Positions 17,233 to 26,051 of a stretch of DNA of 64,000 nucleotides are shown one piece after another (positions within the stretch are counted from its first letter, which is position 1; each line of letters begins with the position of its first letter). The DNA is from UBA967 sp044375555 (GTDB lineage: Bacteria; Verrucomicrobiota; Verrucomicrobiia; Chthoniobacterales; Terrimicrobiaceae): positions 5,581 through 69,580 of the forward strand of contig JBILML010000013.1 of NCBI GenBank assembly GCA_044375555.1. The letters run 5' to 3'. The position numbers and the translations under genes are program-made. The notes beneath the pieces were generated by a model that had not been told where the DNA came from, made no database searches, and saw only the letters and a program-made list of their open reading frames with translations.

Positions 17233-18006
17233 ATGAAGAATCTGGCTTGGAAAAACGCCCGTTTCCTTAAAAATCCTCTCTCGATGAAAATGATGATTCC
17301 AGTTGTTGTGCTGGTTTTTGCTTTCCAACTATCCGGTTGCCAGTCGCTCCGAAAGCCAGTCATACCGGATGTCCCTGCAGGAATGCGCGCGGCCGATTTG
17401 GCTTTGATTAACGAACGCATCAAGGCCACGCCGAATTCCCTCGTGATCTTCCATCAGGAGTTGGCGGCTGCGCCGATTGATCCTCTCCGCTCAGGTGTCA
17501 TCGTGGATCTCGATCGCCAGCGGGCCTATGTTTATTCGGCGAACCAACTCGTGGCGGCGACCCGCATTGCCAGTGGAAAGCGGAACTTTCGCACATCCAC
17601 CGGCGACTTCCGGATTGGCCAAAAAAATCCCAAGCACGCTTCGAATCTCTACGGAAAATTACAGAACACCGAGACCGGCGAGAGTTTGCCTGGCGAGATC
17701 GACACGCGGACGACACCGGTTCCGGAGGGAATGGTCTTTCTGGGGGCACCGATGCCACACTTCATGAGATTCCACACGCTCGATGGCAAAGCCTCTGCCA
17801 TCGGATTCCACCAAGGTCATGTGCCCAGCAGACCGGCCTCCCACGGGTGCATTCGGCTTCCCTCTGGTGCGGCCAAGCCGCTCTACAAGCTCTTGCCTAG
17901 CGGCACGCCGGTTTTCATTTACGGAGACCAATATGGAACCCCGTCGCGCCCATTGCCCGAAATTCCAGAATCGCCGACGCCCCAGCCGAAGAAACGCAAG
18001 CGCTGA
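17233..18006 (+). CDS. L,D-transpeptidase lipoprotein (YkuD family)
   Basis: A 257-residue cell-wall enzyme. The catalytic motif SHGCIRLP puts the nucleophile at Cys206, in a YkuD domain that starts near residue 90. These enzymes form 3-3 peptidoglycan cross-links or anchor proteins to the wall. A lipobox (LSGC, Cys36) follows a hydrophobic stretch, so the mature protein should be a periplasmic lipoprotein. An ATG at 17284 would give a more compact signal peptide and may be the true start; neither start has a strong ribosome-binding site. The C-terminus is a basic, proline-rich tail. Confidence 0.85.
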   Translation: MKNLAWKNARFLKNPLSMKMMIPVVVLVFAFQLSGCQSLRKPVIPDVPAGMRAADLALINERIKATPNSLVIFHQELAAAPIDPLRSGVIVDLDRQRAYVYSANQLVAATRIASGKRNFRTSTGDFRIGQKNPKHASNLYGKLQNTETGESLPGEIDTRTTPVPEGMVFLGAPMPHFMRFHTLDGKASAIGFHQGHVPSRPASHGCIRLPSGAAKPLYKLLPSGTPVFIYGDQYGTPSRPLPEIPESPTPQPKKRKR

Positions 18007-18012
18007 AACGCC

Positions 18013-19062
18013 TCAGGCGGGACGGGCGGGTTGCTGCTGCGTGAGGCAATGAAAAGCCCCGAGCCCCCAGATTAATTCCCGGCAATCGATGGGTAGAATC
18101 CGCCGCGTGGGGAACGCTTCGTGCAATGCCGAGACAGCCCAAGCGTCATTCGCATCCCCGTAAACCGGCAGAAGCACGGCGGTGTTGGCGATGTAGAAAT
18201 TGGCATAGCTCGCGGGCAGGCGCTGCCCCTCCCTCTCGATACGGGGAGGCATCGGGAGTGTGAGCACATGGAGCGGCTCCCCACTTGGCAGTCTCATCAC
18301 ATGGAGTCGGTCGAGATTCCTCTGGAGTGGTTCGTAATTCGGGTCGTTTTCATCTTCCTCGACGGCGGTGATCACCGTGCTGGGTCCGATGAAACGAGTG
18401 ATGTCATCGACATGGCCATCCGTGTCGTCGCCCTCGATGCCGTCACCCAACCAAAGGATGGAGGTCACACCCAAAGTCTCGCGAAGTTTTTTCTCAATCG
18501 CGGCGCGGTCTTTCGAAGGATTCCGGTTGGGATTCAGAAGGCAGCTTTCGGTTGTGATAATCGTTCCGGCCCCATTCCCATCGATCGAGCCGCCCTCGAG
18601 GATGAAATGCGATTGGTCAAAAACCGGGATTCCCAGCGCTGCGGCGACGGCGGAGGGAACGGCATTGTCCTCATCGAATGGGGAAAGTTTGTAACCCCAG
18701 GCATTGAAACCAAAATTCAGCGCCGCGACTTGGGGTTCCTTGTCGCGAACCACAAAAATGGGCCCGTGGTCGCGGCACCAAGGCTCGTCTGTCGGGATAT
18801 GAAAAAACTCCAAACGCTCCGGCGGGCATTTTTTCAAAAGCCGGCGGACTGTTTTTTCCTGCTCCGCGTTCTTCACATTGATGCGGACGATCTCTGAACT
18901 CGCGAGCGCCTCGGCCATGGCCACAAAAGTCGGGAGAACCCGCTCGTAGGAGCCGGGAAAGCTGTTGCATCCTGGCTGCGGCCACGAAATCCAGGTCGCC
19001 TCATGGGGCTCCCATTCGGCTGGCAAACGATATCCTTTTTCAGATGGGGTCTTCTGACTCAT
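18013..19062 (-). CDS. aguA: Agmatine deiminase
   Basis: A 349-residue member of the peptidyl-arginine-deiminase-like fold that hydrolyses agmatine to N-carbamoylputrescine. PAEWEPHEATWISWP opens the protein, and EPWCRDHGPIFV carries substrate-binding residues. ILEGGSIDGNGAGT supplies the Glu/Gly pair, GDDTDGHVDD is the conserved His/Asp region, and the catalytic Cys is in GLGAFHCLTQQ near the C-terminus. No N-carbamoylputrescine amidase is next to it. It converges with the transpeptidase gene and diverges from the small basic protein gene across 214 bases. Confidence 0.9.
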   Translation of the reverse strand: MSQKTPSEKGYRLPAEWEPHEATWISWPQPGCNSFPGSYERVLPTFVAMAEALASSEIVRINVKNAEQEKTVRRLLKKCPPERLEFFHIPTDEPWCRDHGPIFVVRDKEPQVAALNFGFNAWGYKLSPFDEDNAVPSAVAAALGIPVFDQSHFILEGGSIDGNGAGTIITTESCLLNPNRNPSKDRAAIEKKLRETLGVTSILWLGDGIEGDDTDGHVDDITRFIGPSTVITAVEEDENDPNYEPLQRNLDRLHVMRLPSGEPLHVLTLPMPPRIEREGQRLPASYANFYIANTAVLLPVYGDANDAWAVSALHEAFPTRRILPIDCRELIWGLGAFHCLTQQQPARPA

Positions 19063-19276
19063 GCACGATCAGCATTCCCGTGAAGCTGGTCATCGAACAA
19101 GGCGAATCGGCGGAAAAAAATTCACGAATGGTGAAATAAAAGTTGCGTTGTCATTTTCTGTCGAATGGCCGTTGGAGTCGAATTTGGCGGGAATCTGCCT
19201 CTTGCAAATTTTCCGAGGAATTAGGGTTGCTTTCCTGCAGATCAGTGACCATTCTCCGCCTCCATTTTTTTGATTT

Positions 19277-19432
19277 ATGAGCCAGCATCCCAGTCTCAAA
19301 GGCAAAGGCGCCATCAAGACCAAACGTAGTGTTTTGAAGCGCTTCGAGCGTGTCGATCTTCTCCGCAAGCGCGGACAATTCCAAGAGGGCCAGCGCGTCA
19401 TTGGCCTGCCTAAAACCAAGCCAGAGGAATAA
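19277..19432 (+). CDS. Small basic protein of the Verrucomicrobia/Chlamydiae type
   Basis: A 51-residue protein that starts MSQHPSLKGKGAIKTKRSVL, then has KRFERVDLLRKRGQF, and ends with RVIGLPKTKPEE. It is rich in Lys and Arg and matches a family of about 50-residue basic proteins that I know only from Verrucomicrobia and Chlamydiae. The function is not established; its size, charge and conservation suggest a ribosome-associated protein. It lies 16 bases upstream of a pseudouridine synthase gene, which fits ribosome biology. No Shine-Dalgarno precedes it; the leader is T-rich instead. This is the best lineage marker in the window. Confidence 0.85.
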   Translation: MSQHPSLKGKGAIKTKRSVLKRFERVDLLRKRGQFQEGQRVIGLPKTKPEE

Positions 19433-19448
19433 TCCTCCGCCGCGACCC

Positions 19449-20186
19449 ATGCGGCTAAACCGTTTTCTTGCTGCTGCGGGTCTAGGCTCGCGGCGCTCTT
19501 GTGATCAGTTGATCTCAGCCGGCTCGGTTGTGATCAATGGTCATCGAATCGATAAACTCGCGACAACTGTTGGCCCGGACGACGATGTTCGGGTTCATGG
19601 ACGCCAAGTTCGGGTGGCCTTGCCCGTCACGCTGGTTCTTAACAAGCCCCGTGGCTATGTCGTCACCCGCTCCGACGAACGCGGTCGCCGCACGATTTAC
19701 GAATTGCTCGAGCAAGGGCATGCGAACCTTTTTCATGTTGGTCGCCTGGATAAGGAGAGCGAGGGATTGCTTTTGATGACCAATGATGGGGCTCTTTCCC
19801 AAAAACTCCTTCATCCCTCCCACGGCGTGGAGAAGGAATACGAGGTGGAACTCGACAAGACCTTCAACCCCGAATTGAGCGCGAAACTCATCCGGGGTGT
19901 CCATATCGAAGGAGGGCGCGGGCGTTTTGAGTCGGTGCGCATCGTGGGTCCGAAAATCCTCCGCGTTGTCCTTAAACAGGGAATCAAACGCCAAATCCGA
20001 CTCATGCTTTACCGCCTTGGCTACGAGGTTAAAATCCTCCGCCGAATTCGCATGGGAACAATTACTGATTTTAAACTTCCACCCGGTGCGTGGCGCCCTC
20101 TCTCGGTAAAGGAAATCGATCAACTCTCGAAAGCGGCCACGACAACTCCTCGCTCCTCCGAGCATGCCCGGAAGAAAGCTCGATGA
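19449..20186 (+). CDS. RsuA/RluB-family rRNA pseudouridine synthase
   Basis: A 245-residue enzyme that isomerises uridine in rRNA. Residues 1-60 form an S4 RNA-binding domain (RLNRFLAAAGLGSRRSCD). The catalytic Asp is in HVGRLDKESEGLLLMTNDG, and KQGIKRQIRLMLYRLG is the conserved family segment. The ATG at 19449 is chosen because the S4 domain begins there. RluB (23S) is more likely than RsuA (16S) from the S4 sequence, but the target uridine cannot be read. Its last 23 bases overlap ribD. Confidence 0.88.
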   Translation: MRLNRFLAAAGLGSRRSCDQLISAGSVVINGHRIDKLATTVGPDDDVRVHGRQVRVALPVTLVLNKPRGYVVTRSDERGRRTIYELLEQGHANLFHVGRLDKESEGLLLMTNDGALSQKLLHPSHGVEKEYEVELDKTFNPELSAKLIRGVHIEGGRGRFESVRIVGPKILRVVLKQGIKRQIRLMLYRLGYEVKILRRIRMGTITDFKLPPGAWRPLSVKEIDQLSKAATTTPRSSEHARKKAR

Positions 20187-21192
20187 AGTGTTCATGCGTC
20201 TCGCCATTGGCGAGGCGCGGAAGGGGCTTGGAAAAACCCACCCGAATCCCGCAGTCGGCGCGGTTTTGGTTCGCAATGACCAACTCATTTCCAAGGGGTG
20301 GCACCGCGCCGCCGGATCCGCTCACGCCGAGATCGAGGCTCTGAGGAAAGCCCCCAAACCAGCGGGCTGCACCCTTTATGTGACTCTCGAGCCCTGCTCC
20401 ACGCATGGTCGGACCCCGCCTTGCACTCAGGCGATTATCGAGTCGGGAATTTCCCGAGTCGTTTATGGCGCGACGGATCCCAACCCCTCCCACGCCGGGC
20501 GCGCCAAAAAAATCCTGCAAAAAGCCGGAGTCGAAGTTTCGTCCGGCGTGCTGGCCGAGGAGTGTTCCGCAATCAATGCGGCTTGGAACAAATGGATCGC
20601 CACCGGCCTTCCCTTCGTGACGGCAAAAGTTGGCATGAGCCTGGATGGTCGAATCGCATCATTTCCTGGAAGACGGTGGATTACTTCCGAAGCCGCCCGC
20701 GCCGATGCGATGAAACTTCGCGCTCGCTGCGACGCGATCCTTGTCGGTGCTGAAACTGTCCGCATCGACAATCCCAGCCTCACGATTCGTGGTGTCGCAA
20801 AAGCGAGGCAACCTTGGCGTGTGGTTTGGTCGCGTTCGGGCATCCTGCCGCCGGATTCCACAATCCTTACCGATGAGTTCCGCGAACGAACCTTGGTTTT
20901 TACTGGCAAAACTCTGAAGTCGATCTTGCGAGATTTGGCCAAGCGTGGAGTTCAGCATGTCTTAATCGAGGGTGGGGGACGCACTCACGGCGAGGCTTTC
21001 AAGAGGGGTTTGGTGGACCGCATCGTTTTCTATATCGCCCCGGTTCTTTTGGGGGGCGATGTGGCGTCCATCGGAGGAATTGGCAAAATGAATATCTCCC
21101 TCGCCAATCCCAGTTTTAAAAAGATCGGCCCCGATCTCCAAATCGAAGCGGAGGTTTTGCCGACTCTTAAAGCCCCGTCGGGTGGTCGATGA
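20164..21192 (+). CDS. ribD: Bifunctional riboflavin biosynthesis deaminase/reductase
   Basis: A 342-residue enzyme for two early steps of riboflavin synthesis. The N-terminal deaminase half has the zinc ligands in SAHAEIEAL and PCSTHGRTPPC. The C-terminal reductase half starts near residue 145 (TAKVGMSLDGRIA) and contains ILVGAETVRIDNPSLT and VLIEGGGRTHGEAF. The start lies inside the end of the pseudouridine synthase gene, so the genes are coupled. Its end overlaps the nif3-like gene on the opposite strand by 26 bases. Confidence 0.93.
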   Translation: MPGRKLDEVFMRLAIGEARKGLGKTHPNPAVGAVLVRNDQLISKGWHRAAGSAHAEIEALRKAPKPAGCTLYVTLEPCSTHGRTPPCTQAIIESGISRVVYGATDPNPSHAGRAKKILQKAGVEVSSGVLAEECSAINAAWNKWIATGLPFVTAKVGMSLDGRIASFPGRRWITSEAARADAMKLRARCDAILVGAETVRIDNPSLTIRGVAKARQPWRVVWSRSGILPPDSTILTDEFRERTLVFTGKTLKSILRDLAKRGVQHVLIEGGGRTHGEAFKRGLVDRIVFYIAPVLLGGDVASIGGIGKMNISLANPSFKKIGPDLQIEAEVLPTLKAPSGGR

Positions 21193-21925
21193 ATTGCCAA
21201 GGGAGCGCCAGTTTCCGCGCCAGAATTTCTGCGATCGCCTTCACCCCGAAAGTCTCCGTGGCGTAGTGCCCCGCATAAAATAAATTCACCCGCAATTCCT
21301 CAGCCAGTGTGTAGGACCAATGAGGTCCCTCGCCGGTGATGAAGGTATCGATCCCCGCCGCCGCAGCCTTGGCAATTTCTGCCCCAACCCCACCGGTCAC
21401 AATCCCGATTCGACGCGCAAGGACGGGGCCTCCGGGGGCGAGATGCACATTGCCTCCGACGGCCCGCTCCAAGTGGTCGCGCAAGACCTCGCGGCTGACC
21501 TCAGCTTCGAAACGGAGCCCAATTTTTTGACCGAATGCCTCGTGAAATGGTTCGCCGTCCCCGAGCCCGATCGCCGCCGCAAGCAGGGCGTTATTGCCGA
21601 GGCTTGGGTGCAGATCCAATGGCAAGTGCGCGCTGTAAATCGCCATGTCGGCCTCCATGAGAAGACGGGTTTTTCGATAGTTCGCGCCGGTGACTCGCTG
21701 AGGGCCGTTCCAAAAAAGCCCGTGATGGACGATGAGGAAATCCACCTGCGCATCGGCGGCTTCCTTGATCACGGATTCCGTGGCATCCACCGCCGCGCCG
21801 ATCCGCGAGATGGATCCGGAGTTTTCGACTTGGAGGCCGTTCATGGCTTGCGGGTAGTCGCCGATTTCGGGGACGCGGAGAAGATCGTCGAGATACTGAG
21901 CTGCTTCGTTGAGGTGCATGGGCAA
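21167..21925 (-). CDS. Nif3-like dinuclear metal-centre protein
   Basis: A 252-residue protein of the NIF3/YbgI family. It has the metal-binding HHGLFWNG motif near residue 65, YSAHLPLDLHPSLGNN, and the C-terminal ITGEGPHWSYTLAEEL and YAGHYATETFGVKA segments that supply the remaining His/Glu ligands. The family forms hexameric rings with two metals per subunit; a role as GTP cyclohydrolase-like enzyme or metal chaperone has been proposed but is not settled. The start could be either of two ATGs, at 21925 or 21919. It runs convergent with and overlaps ribD. Confidence 0.9.
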   Translation of the reverse strand: MPMHLNEAAQYLDDLLRVPEIGDYPQAMNGLQVENSGSISRIGAAVDATESVIKEAADAQVDFLIVHHGLFWNGPQRVTGANYRKTRLLMEADMAIYSAHLPLDLHPSLGNNALLAAAIGLGDGEPFHEAFGQKIGLRFEAEVSREVLRDHLERAVGGNVHLAPGGPVLARRIGIVTGGVGAEIAKAAAAGIDTFITGEGPHWSYTLAEELRVNLFYAGHYATETFGVKAIAEILARKLALPWQFIDHPTGL

Positions 21926-22019
21926 ACCCTACCGCCAGCCTCGCGGTGATGAAGCAGAAATTGATCCCTGCACTGCCTGTTGCGGAATCTGTGAGGTTAT
22001 TGGTAGCCTGCGGGCCGAC

Positions 22020-22364
22020 ATGCCGAACTACGACTTTGAATGTGAAAAATGCGGGAAGACCTTCGAGGCTTTCCAGTCGATGAAGGACAAAGCCTTCGAG
22101 ACCTGCCCGGAATCCGCCTGCCAAATGGAGACTTGGGGGCACGGAAAAGTGAAGCGACTCCTTGGCACAGGGGCCGGATTAATTTTCAAGGGATCTGGAT
22201 TCTACATCACGGATTACCGGAGTGAGGGCTACAAGCAGGCTGCTAAAAAAGATGGCGGCGATTCCAGTAGCTCCGCGACAAAGTCGGAATCCAAGCCCGC
22301 CGAATCCAAACCAGCGGAGTCCAAACCTGCCCCGAAAGTGGAATCCAAACCCGCGACAACATGA
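22020..22364 (+). CDS. FmdB-family zinc-ribbon protein
   Basis: A 114-residue protein. MPNYDFECEKCGKTFE is the classic FmdB start, with CxxC and a second, spaced Cys pair (CPESAC), followed by the conserved GLIFKGSGFYITDYR segment. The family's role is unknown; members are regarded as putative regulators. The tail repeats SKPAE units. The ATG at 22020 is chosen because the FmdB domain begins exactly there. It overlaps the next gene by 4 bases and leads a plus-strand run that extends to der. Confidence 0.88.
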   Translation: MPNYDFECEKCGKTFEAFQSMKDKAFETCPESACQMETWGHGKVKRLLGTGAGLIFKGSGFYITDYRSEGYKQAAKKDGGDSSSSATKSESKPAESKPAESKPAPKVESKPATT

Positions 22365-23155
22365 AAACCTGCAGCGCTTGCTCGACGGAGAATGATGACA
22401 CGAGGGTCTTCTGTTCGAACTGCGCGAAGCGTCTTCCTCCGGCGATATCGGCGTCCAAGCCCGCATTGCCGGCGAGTGCCTCTGACTCAGTAGGCACCAG
22501 TGCCCCCCAGATTTTTTCCCATCAGACCAAGAAACCCGCTGCCAAACTCCGCCAGGCGGGAGCCTCGTTTTCTAGCATCCTCTTCCGTTTTCTTTTTCTC
22601 ATCGCTCTTGGAGCCCTGGGTCTCGGGATATATCTAGCGATCCAGCCCCCCTCTTCCTCTCTGCCGAATCCTGCTCCGGCCGCGTCCAGTGAGGAAATCG
22701 CCCAAACGCTGACATTTCTCCGAACCGCATCCAAATCCTCGGGTGGCGCATGGCAGATAGATGAGAGTGGTATCAATCGTTTCCTCGCCGCAACGGTTCA
22801 ATTGCGCACGAGAGACAATCCGCTCGGGGTCAAAATCCAGTTCAAGCGCTGCTATACCGCACTGAACGATGGCCGATTGGATTTCATCATGCAGGTCGCG
22901 GTTTTTGATCGAACGATGGATTTCCGCATCGGCTTGGCCCCTGATTCTCAAAATGGAAAACTGAGCGTCCGAGTGGTCAATGCCGCGATTGGTCAATTGC
23001 CCATCCCGGGACCAGTCGCCCAATTCCTCCTTCCGCTCTGGAGTCCCTGCTTTGATTCATTCCGTTCCGCTCTCGAGCTATTCCAGGGGGCAAAATCCGC
23101 CGAAGTCACCTCCAAGCGGATCGTCGTCCGATGGCCCGAAACCTCCTCGCGCTAA
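22361..23155 (+). CDS. Zinc-ribbon membrane protein of unknown function
   Basis: A 264-residue protein. Residues about 3-25 form a zinc ribbon (CSACSTEN, then CSNCAKRL). One membrane helix lies at about residues 69-90 (FRFLFLIALGALGLGIYLA). The rest, about 160 residues, is a predicted extracytoplasmic domain beginning QTLTFLRTASKSSGGAW, which I do not recognise. The layout of cytosolic ribbon, single helix and outer domain is common for envelope sensors. It overlaps both neighbours, so it is part of one transcript with fmdB. Confidence 0.65.
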   Translation: MKTCSACSTENDDTRVFCSNCAKRLPPAISASKPALPASASDSVGTSAPQIFSHQTKKPAAKLRQAGASFSSILFRFLFLIALGALGLGIYLAIQPPSSSLPNPAPAASSEEIAQTLTFLRTASKSSGGAWQIDESGINRFLAATVQLRTRDNPLGVKIQFKRCYTALNDGRLDFIMQVAVFDRTMDFRIGLAPDSQNGKLSVRVVNAAIGQLPIPGPVAQFLLPLWSPCFDSFRSALELFQGAKSAEVTSKRIVVRWPETSSR

Positions 23156-24423
23156 CAGTCGTTTTTTTGGTCATCACCGGCGCCGGGCTTTTCGGGCAAC
23201 AACCGCTGGCGCGATCTCTTCAAATCAAGGGATTCGTCATCTACTCGCCGGACCGGCAAACACGATCCCTTCTGGCGCGACACGCTCAGACAGCGGCCAA
23301 GGAATGGGAGGAAATCACCGGCGATAAAGTGATGGCTTCCACGCCGATCATCATTGTGGATAAGACCCGTGAGGCAAAACCTCGGGGAGCGAAGGGCGCG
23401 TCATGTCATTTGTTCGAAATCGAGGACGGAAGATTGAAAGTCCAAATCGATGTTCTGGATGATTGGGCCATGAAGCCCGGCTACTTTGAGACCGAGGTCA
23501 TTCGCGCTCTGGCCCTCCAAGCCATGCATCGCAAAAATCCGCCGAAGGCTGGAAAAAACTATGCGCACCCTCCCGGTTGGCTTGTGGAGGGGATCGGTGA
23601 ACAAATCCGTCGTCGCGGCGGAACGGTTCCCGATGGCGTGCATGCGGCATTGATCCAGAGCGAGCGCCCACCGGCATTGGGTGATTTCTTACAGCTAAAA
23701 ACCGACCGCCTCGATGCCACCTCGCTGCTCCTTTATCGCGCCCAAGCCTCGGCATTGCTGAAGGCCCTCTCGGATTCCAAAAACTCGAAGCAGCAATTCC
23801 TCGCGTATCTCGAAAATTCGGACCGCATGAACTCTGATCCTGCGAAACTTTTAGAGGCATTTCCAAACGCTGCTCCGGATGTTTCCTCGCTCAATAAAAT
23901 CTGGACCCTCTCTTTGGCGAGAAGTTCGATGCCGCCGAGGCTGGCGTCGCTCTCTGTTGCCAAAACCGACGAGGAACTCACCGAAATTCTCGCCCTTGAA
24001 GTTCCCGCTGATCCGAAAAAGAAGAACTCCACCGCCACCAGTGGCCCGATGGCTCTCCCGCTTGCCGCCCGAGATCAGGGGGGCGCCTTCCTCATGCGTC
24101 AACGCTCGGTGGACTTGCTGAATCTCGAATTCCGCGCGCATCCGCTTCTTGTGCCCATCGTGGAGGAATATCGAAACATCGCCATGCTCCTTTCCGCCAA
24201 GCCGAAATCGAATGTAGGTCATCGCATCGAGGAGATAGAAAAAATCCGCGTTCTTCTCGTGGAGCGACACAAGGCGATTTCGGATTACATGAATTGGTTC
24301 GAGGCCACCCAAGTCGATGAATCGAATTCCTCCCTCGCCGAGGAGACACGGCCTAATCCTGTCCCACCGCGCCGGGATCCGATCACTCAGCACATGGATG
24401 CCATCGAGCGCCGGGGTTGGTAA
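23131..24423 (+). CDS. Secreted protein with a peptidase MA-like arrangement, catalytic motif absent
   Basis: A 430-residue protein with a signal peptide (residues about 1-22). GWLVEGIGEQIRRRGG (about residue 150) looks like the Trp/Glu 'WLxEGxAE' segment of gluzincin-type peptidases, but the preceding helix reads VIRALALQAMHR where an HExxH zinc motif would be expected. I infer an inactive or diverged member of that fold. The C-terminal 150 residues look helical. It overlaps the previous gene by 25 bases and is followed after 33 bases by kdsD. The assignment is tentative. Confidence 0.55.
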   Translation: MARNLLALTVVFLVITGAGLFGQQPLARSLQIKGFVIYSPDRQTRSLLARHAQTAAKEWEEITGDKVMASTPIIIVDKTREAKPRGAKGASCHLFEIEDGRLKVQIDVLDDWAMKPGYFETEVIRALALQAMHRKNPPKAGKNYAHPPGWLVEGIGEQIRRRGGTVPDGVHAALIQSERPPALGDFLQLKTDRLDATSLLLYRAQASALLKALSDSKNSKQQFLAYLENSDRMNSDPAKLLEAFPNAAPDVSSLNKIWTLSLARSSMPPRLASLSVAKTDEELTEILALEVPADPKKKNSTATSGPMALPLAARDQGGAFLMRQRSVDLLNLEFRAHPLLVPIVEEYRNIAMLLSAKPKSNVGHRIEEIEKIRVLLVERHKAISDYMNWFEATQVDESNSSLAEETRPNPVPPRRDPITQHMDAIERRGW

Positions 24424-24456
24424 TCCCGTCCTTGCGCGCTATGAGGCCATTCCCCC

Positions 24457-25440
24457 ATGATCGCGTGTATGGATTACCTCGAGCGCGCCCGGCGCGTCTT
24501 TGAAACCGAAATCACCGAAGTCTCCTCCGTCGCGGCCCGCCTCGACGAACGCTTCATTCATGCCGTCGATCTGATCAAGGCTGCCGTCGAGCGCCGCAAC
24601 AAGGTGGTCGTTCTCGGCGTCGGAAAATCCGGCCATATCGGAGACAAGATCGCGGCGACTCTGACCAGCACGGGATCCACGGCCGTTGTCCTGAATTCTC
24701 TGAATGCACTTCATGGCGATCTCGGCATCGTTGCGGAGGGCGATGTTGTTCTCGCGCTCAGCCAGAGTGGGGAAACCCAGGAACTCCTTTCCATTTTGCC
24801 GGCGATTGTCCGGTTCGGTCTGCCTGTGATCGCCATTACGGGAAACTCCAACTCCGCCCTCGCGAAATCGGCGGCGGTGGTTCTGGATGTTTCCGTCACC
24901 CAAGAAGCCTGCCCTCTCAATCTCGCTCCGACCTCGAGCACCACGGCCATGTTGGTTTTGGGGGACGCGCTGGCGATGGTGCTGCTCGAAGCCAGGGGGT
25001 TTCAAAAAGAGGATTTCGCCAAGTTCCATCCCGGTGGAAGCCTCGGCCGCTCCCTGCTTCTCAAGGTCCATCAAATCATGCGTCCTGTTGCGGATTTGGC
25101 GATCATCCCACCGGACGCCTCGGTTTTGGAGGCCATTCAAGCCATGACCTCCCACCGCGCTGGTGCTGCCGTGATTGTTCACCAAGACGGCTCGCTCGCC
25201 GGCATTTTCACCCACGGCGATTTCGCGCGTCACTTTCCCGAAGATCCGCACATCGGCTCGCGTCCTGTCGGAGATTTCATGACGCTCCAGCCGATCACGA
25301 TCCAAGGCGACAAGTTGGCGGCCGAGGTTCTTCAAATCCTCGAGCACCATCGCATCGATGACTTGGTGGTGTTGGACGCCAATAAGCATCCGATTGGCGT
25401 GGTCGATTCTCAGGATTTGACGCGTTTGAAGGTCCTTTGA
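24457..25440 (+). CDS. kdsD: Arabinose-5-phosphate isomerase
   Basis: A 327-residue KpsF/GutQ-type enzyme that converts ribulose 5-phosphate to arabinose 5-phosphate, the first committed step towards Kdo. The SIS domain contains VLGVGKSGHIGDKIAATL and ALSQSGETQELLS, with the conserved NLAPTSSTT and KFHPGGSLGR. Two CBS domains follow (about residues 205-327). It supplies the sugar that WaaA, 16 kb away, transfers. An internal ATG (MDYLERA, 24469) is an alternative start. Confidence 0.92.
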   Translation: MIACMDYLERARRVFETEITEVSSVAARLDERFIHAVDLIKAAVERRNKVVVLGVGKSGHIGDKIAATLTSTGSTAVVLNSLNALHGDLGIVAEGDVVLALSQSGETQELLSILPAIVRFGLPVIAITGNSNSALAKSAAVVLDVSVTQEACPLNLAPTSSTTAMLVLGDALAMVLLEARGFQKEDFAKFHPGGSLGRSLLLKVHQIMRPVADLAIIPPDASVLEAIQAMTSHRAGAAVIVHQDGSLAGIFTHGDFARHFPEDPHIGSRPVGDFMTLQPITIQGDKLAAEVLQILEHHRIDDLVVLDANKHPIGVVDSQDLTRLKVL

Positions 25441-26009
25441 TTCTCGCATTCCACAAACCCTACGGCGTTTTGTCGCAGTTCACCCCGGATGGCAGTCCGA
25501 ACCGGCCTCTCGCCGATTTCGATTTCCCAAAAAATGTCTACCCGATCGGGAGGTTGGATGCCGACTCGGAGGGCTTGCTGCTGCTATCCGATGAGGGGCA
25601 TTTGAACAAACGCCTCCTCGATCCCGAGCACCATGTTCCGAAAACCTATCTCGTCCTCGTTGAGCGTTTGCCTGATGAAAAAGCTCTGCGGTCTTTGAGC
25701 GCCGGCGTGGTCATTGAAGGCCGCAAAACCCTCCCTGCGGAAGCTCGCCTGCTCGATCCTCAACCCTCCATTCCTCCCCGCGATCCCCCGGTTCGCGTCC
25801 GTAAAACGGTCGAGGATTTCTGGATCGAACTCCGACTCCGCGAAGGGCGAAACCGGCAAGTCCGCCGCATGACGGCCGCAGTGGGTCATCCCACGCTCCG
25901 ATTGATTCGATCCGCCATCGGCGCTTTGGAGTTGGCCGACCTGCCTCTTGGTCAGTGGCGCGAGGTTTCCTCCGAGGAGCGCAGGCTGCTTTTGGACTCC
26001 GGGTTTTAG
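25437..26009 (+). CDS. RluE-type 23S rRNA pseudouridine synthase
   Basis: A 190-residue single-domain pseudouridine synthase without an S4 domain. FHKPYGVLSQFTPDG opens the protein, the catalytic Asp is in PIGRLDADSEGLLLLSDEG, and REGRNRQVRRMTAAVGHPTLRL is the family signature. The size and lack of S4 fit the RluE/YmfC group. The start appears to be a TTG inside the kdsD stop (TTGA overlap), which is unusual but leaves the conserved first strand intact; no other start fits. Confidence 0.85.
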   Translation: MILAFHKPYGVLSQFTPDGSPNRPLADFDFPKNVYPIGRLDADSEGLLLLSDEGHLNKRLLDPEHHVPKTYLVLVERLPDEKALRSLSAGVVIEGRKTLPAEARLLDPQPSIPPRDPPVRVRKTVEDFWIELRLREGRNRQVRRMTAAVGHPTLRLIRSAIGALELADLPLGQWREVSSEERRLLLDSGF

Positions 26010-26051
26010 CGGGGTTTACGCCGTGCCTCGAGGCCGTTAGCTTGCTCGGCA

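Noticed and set aside
26030..26051. CCGTTAGC before pgsA as an integron core site
   Set aside because: It does not fit GTTRRRY fully and lies in a conserved core operon without any paired site.
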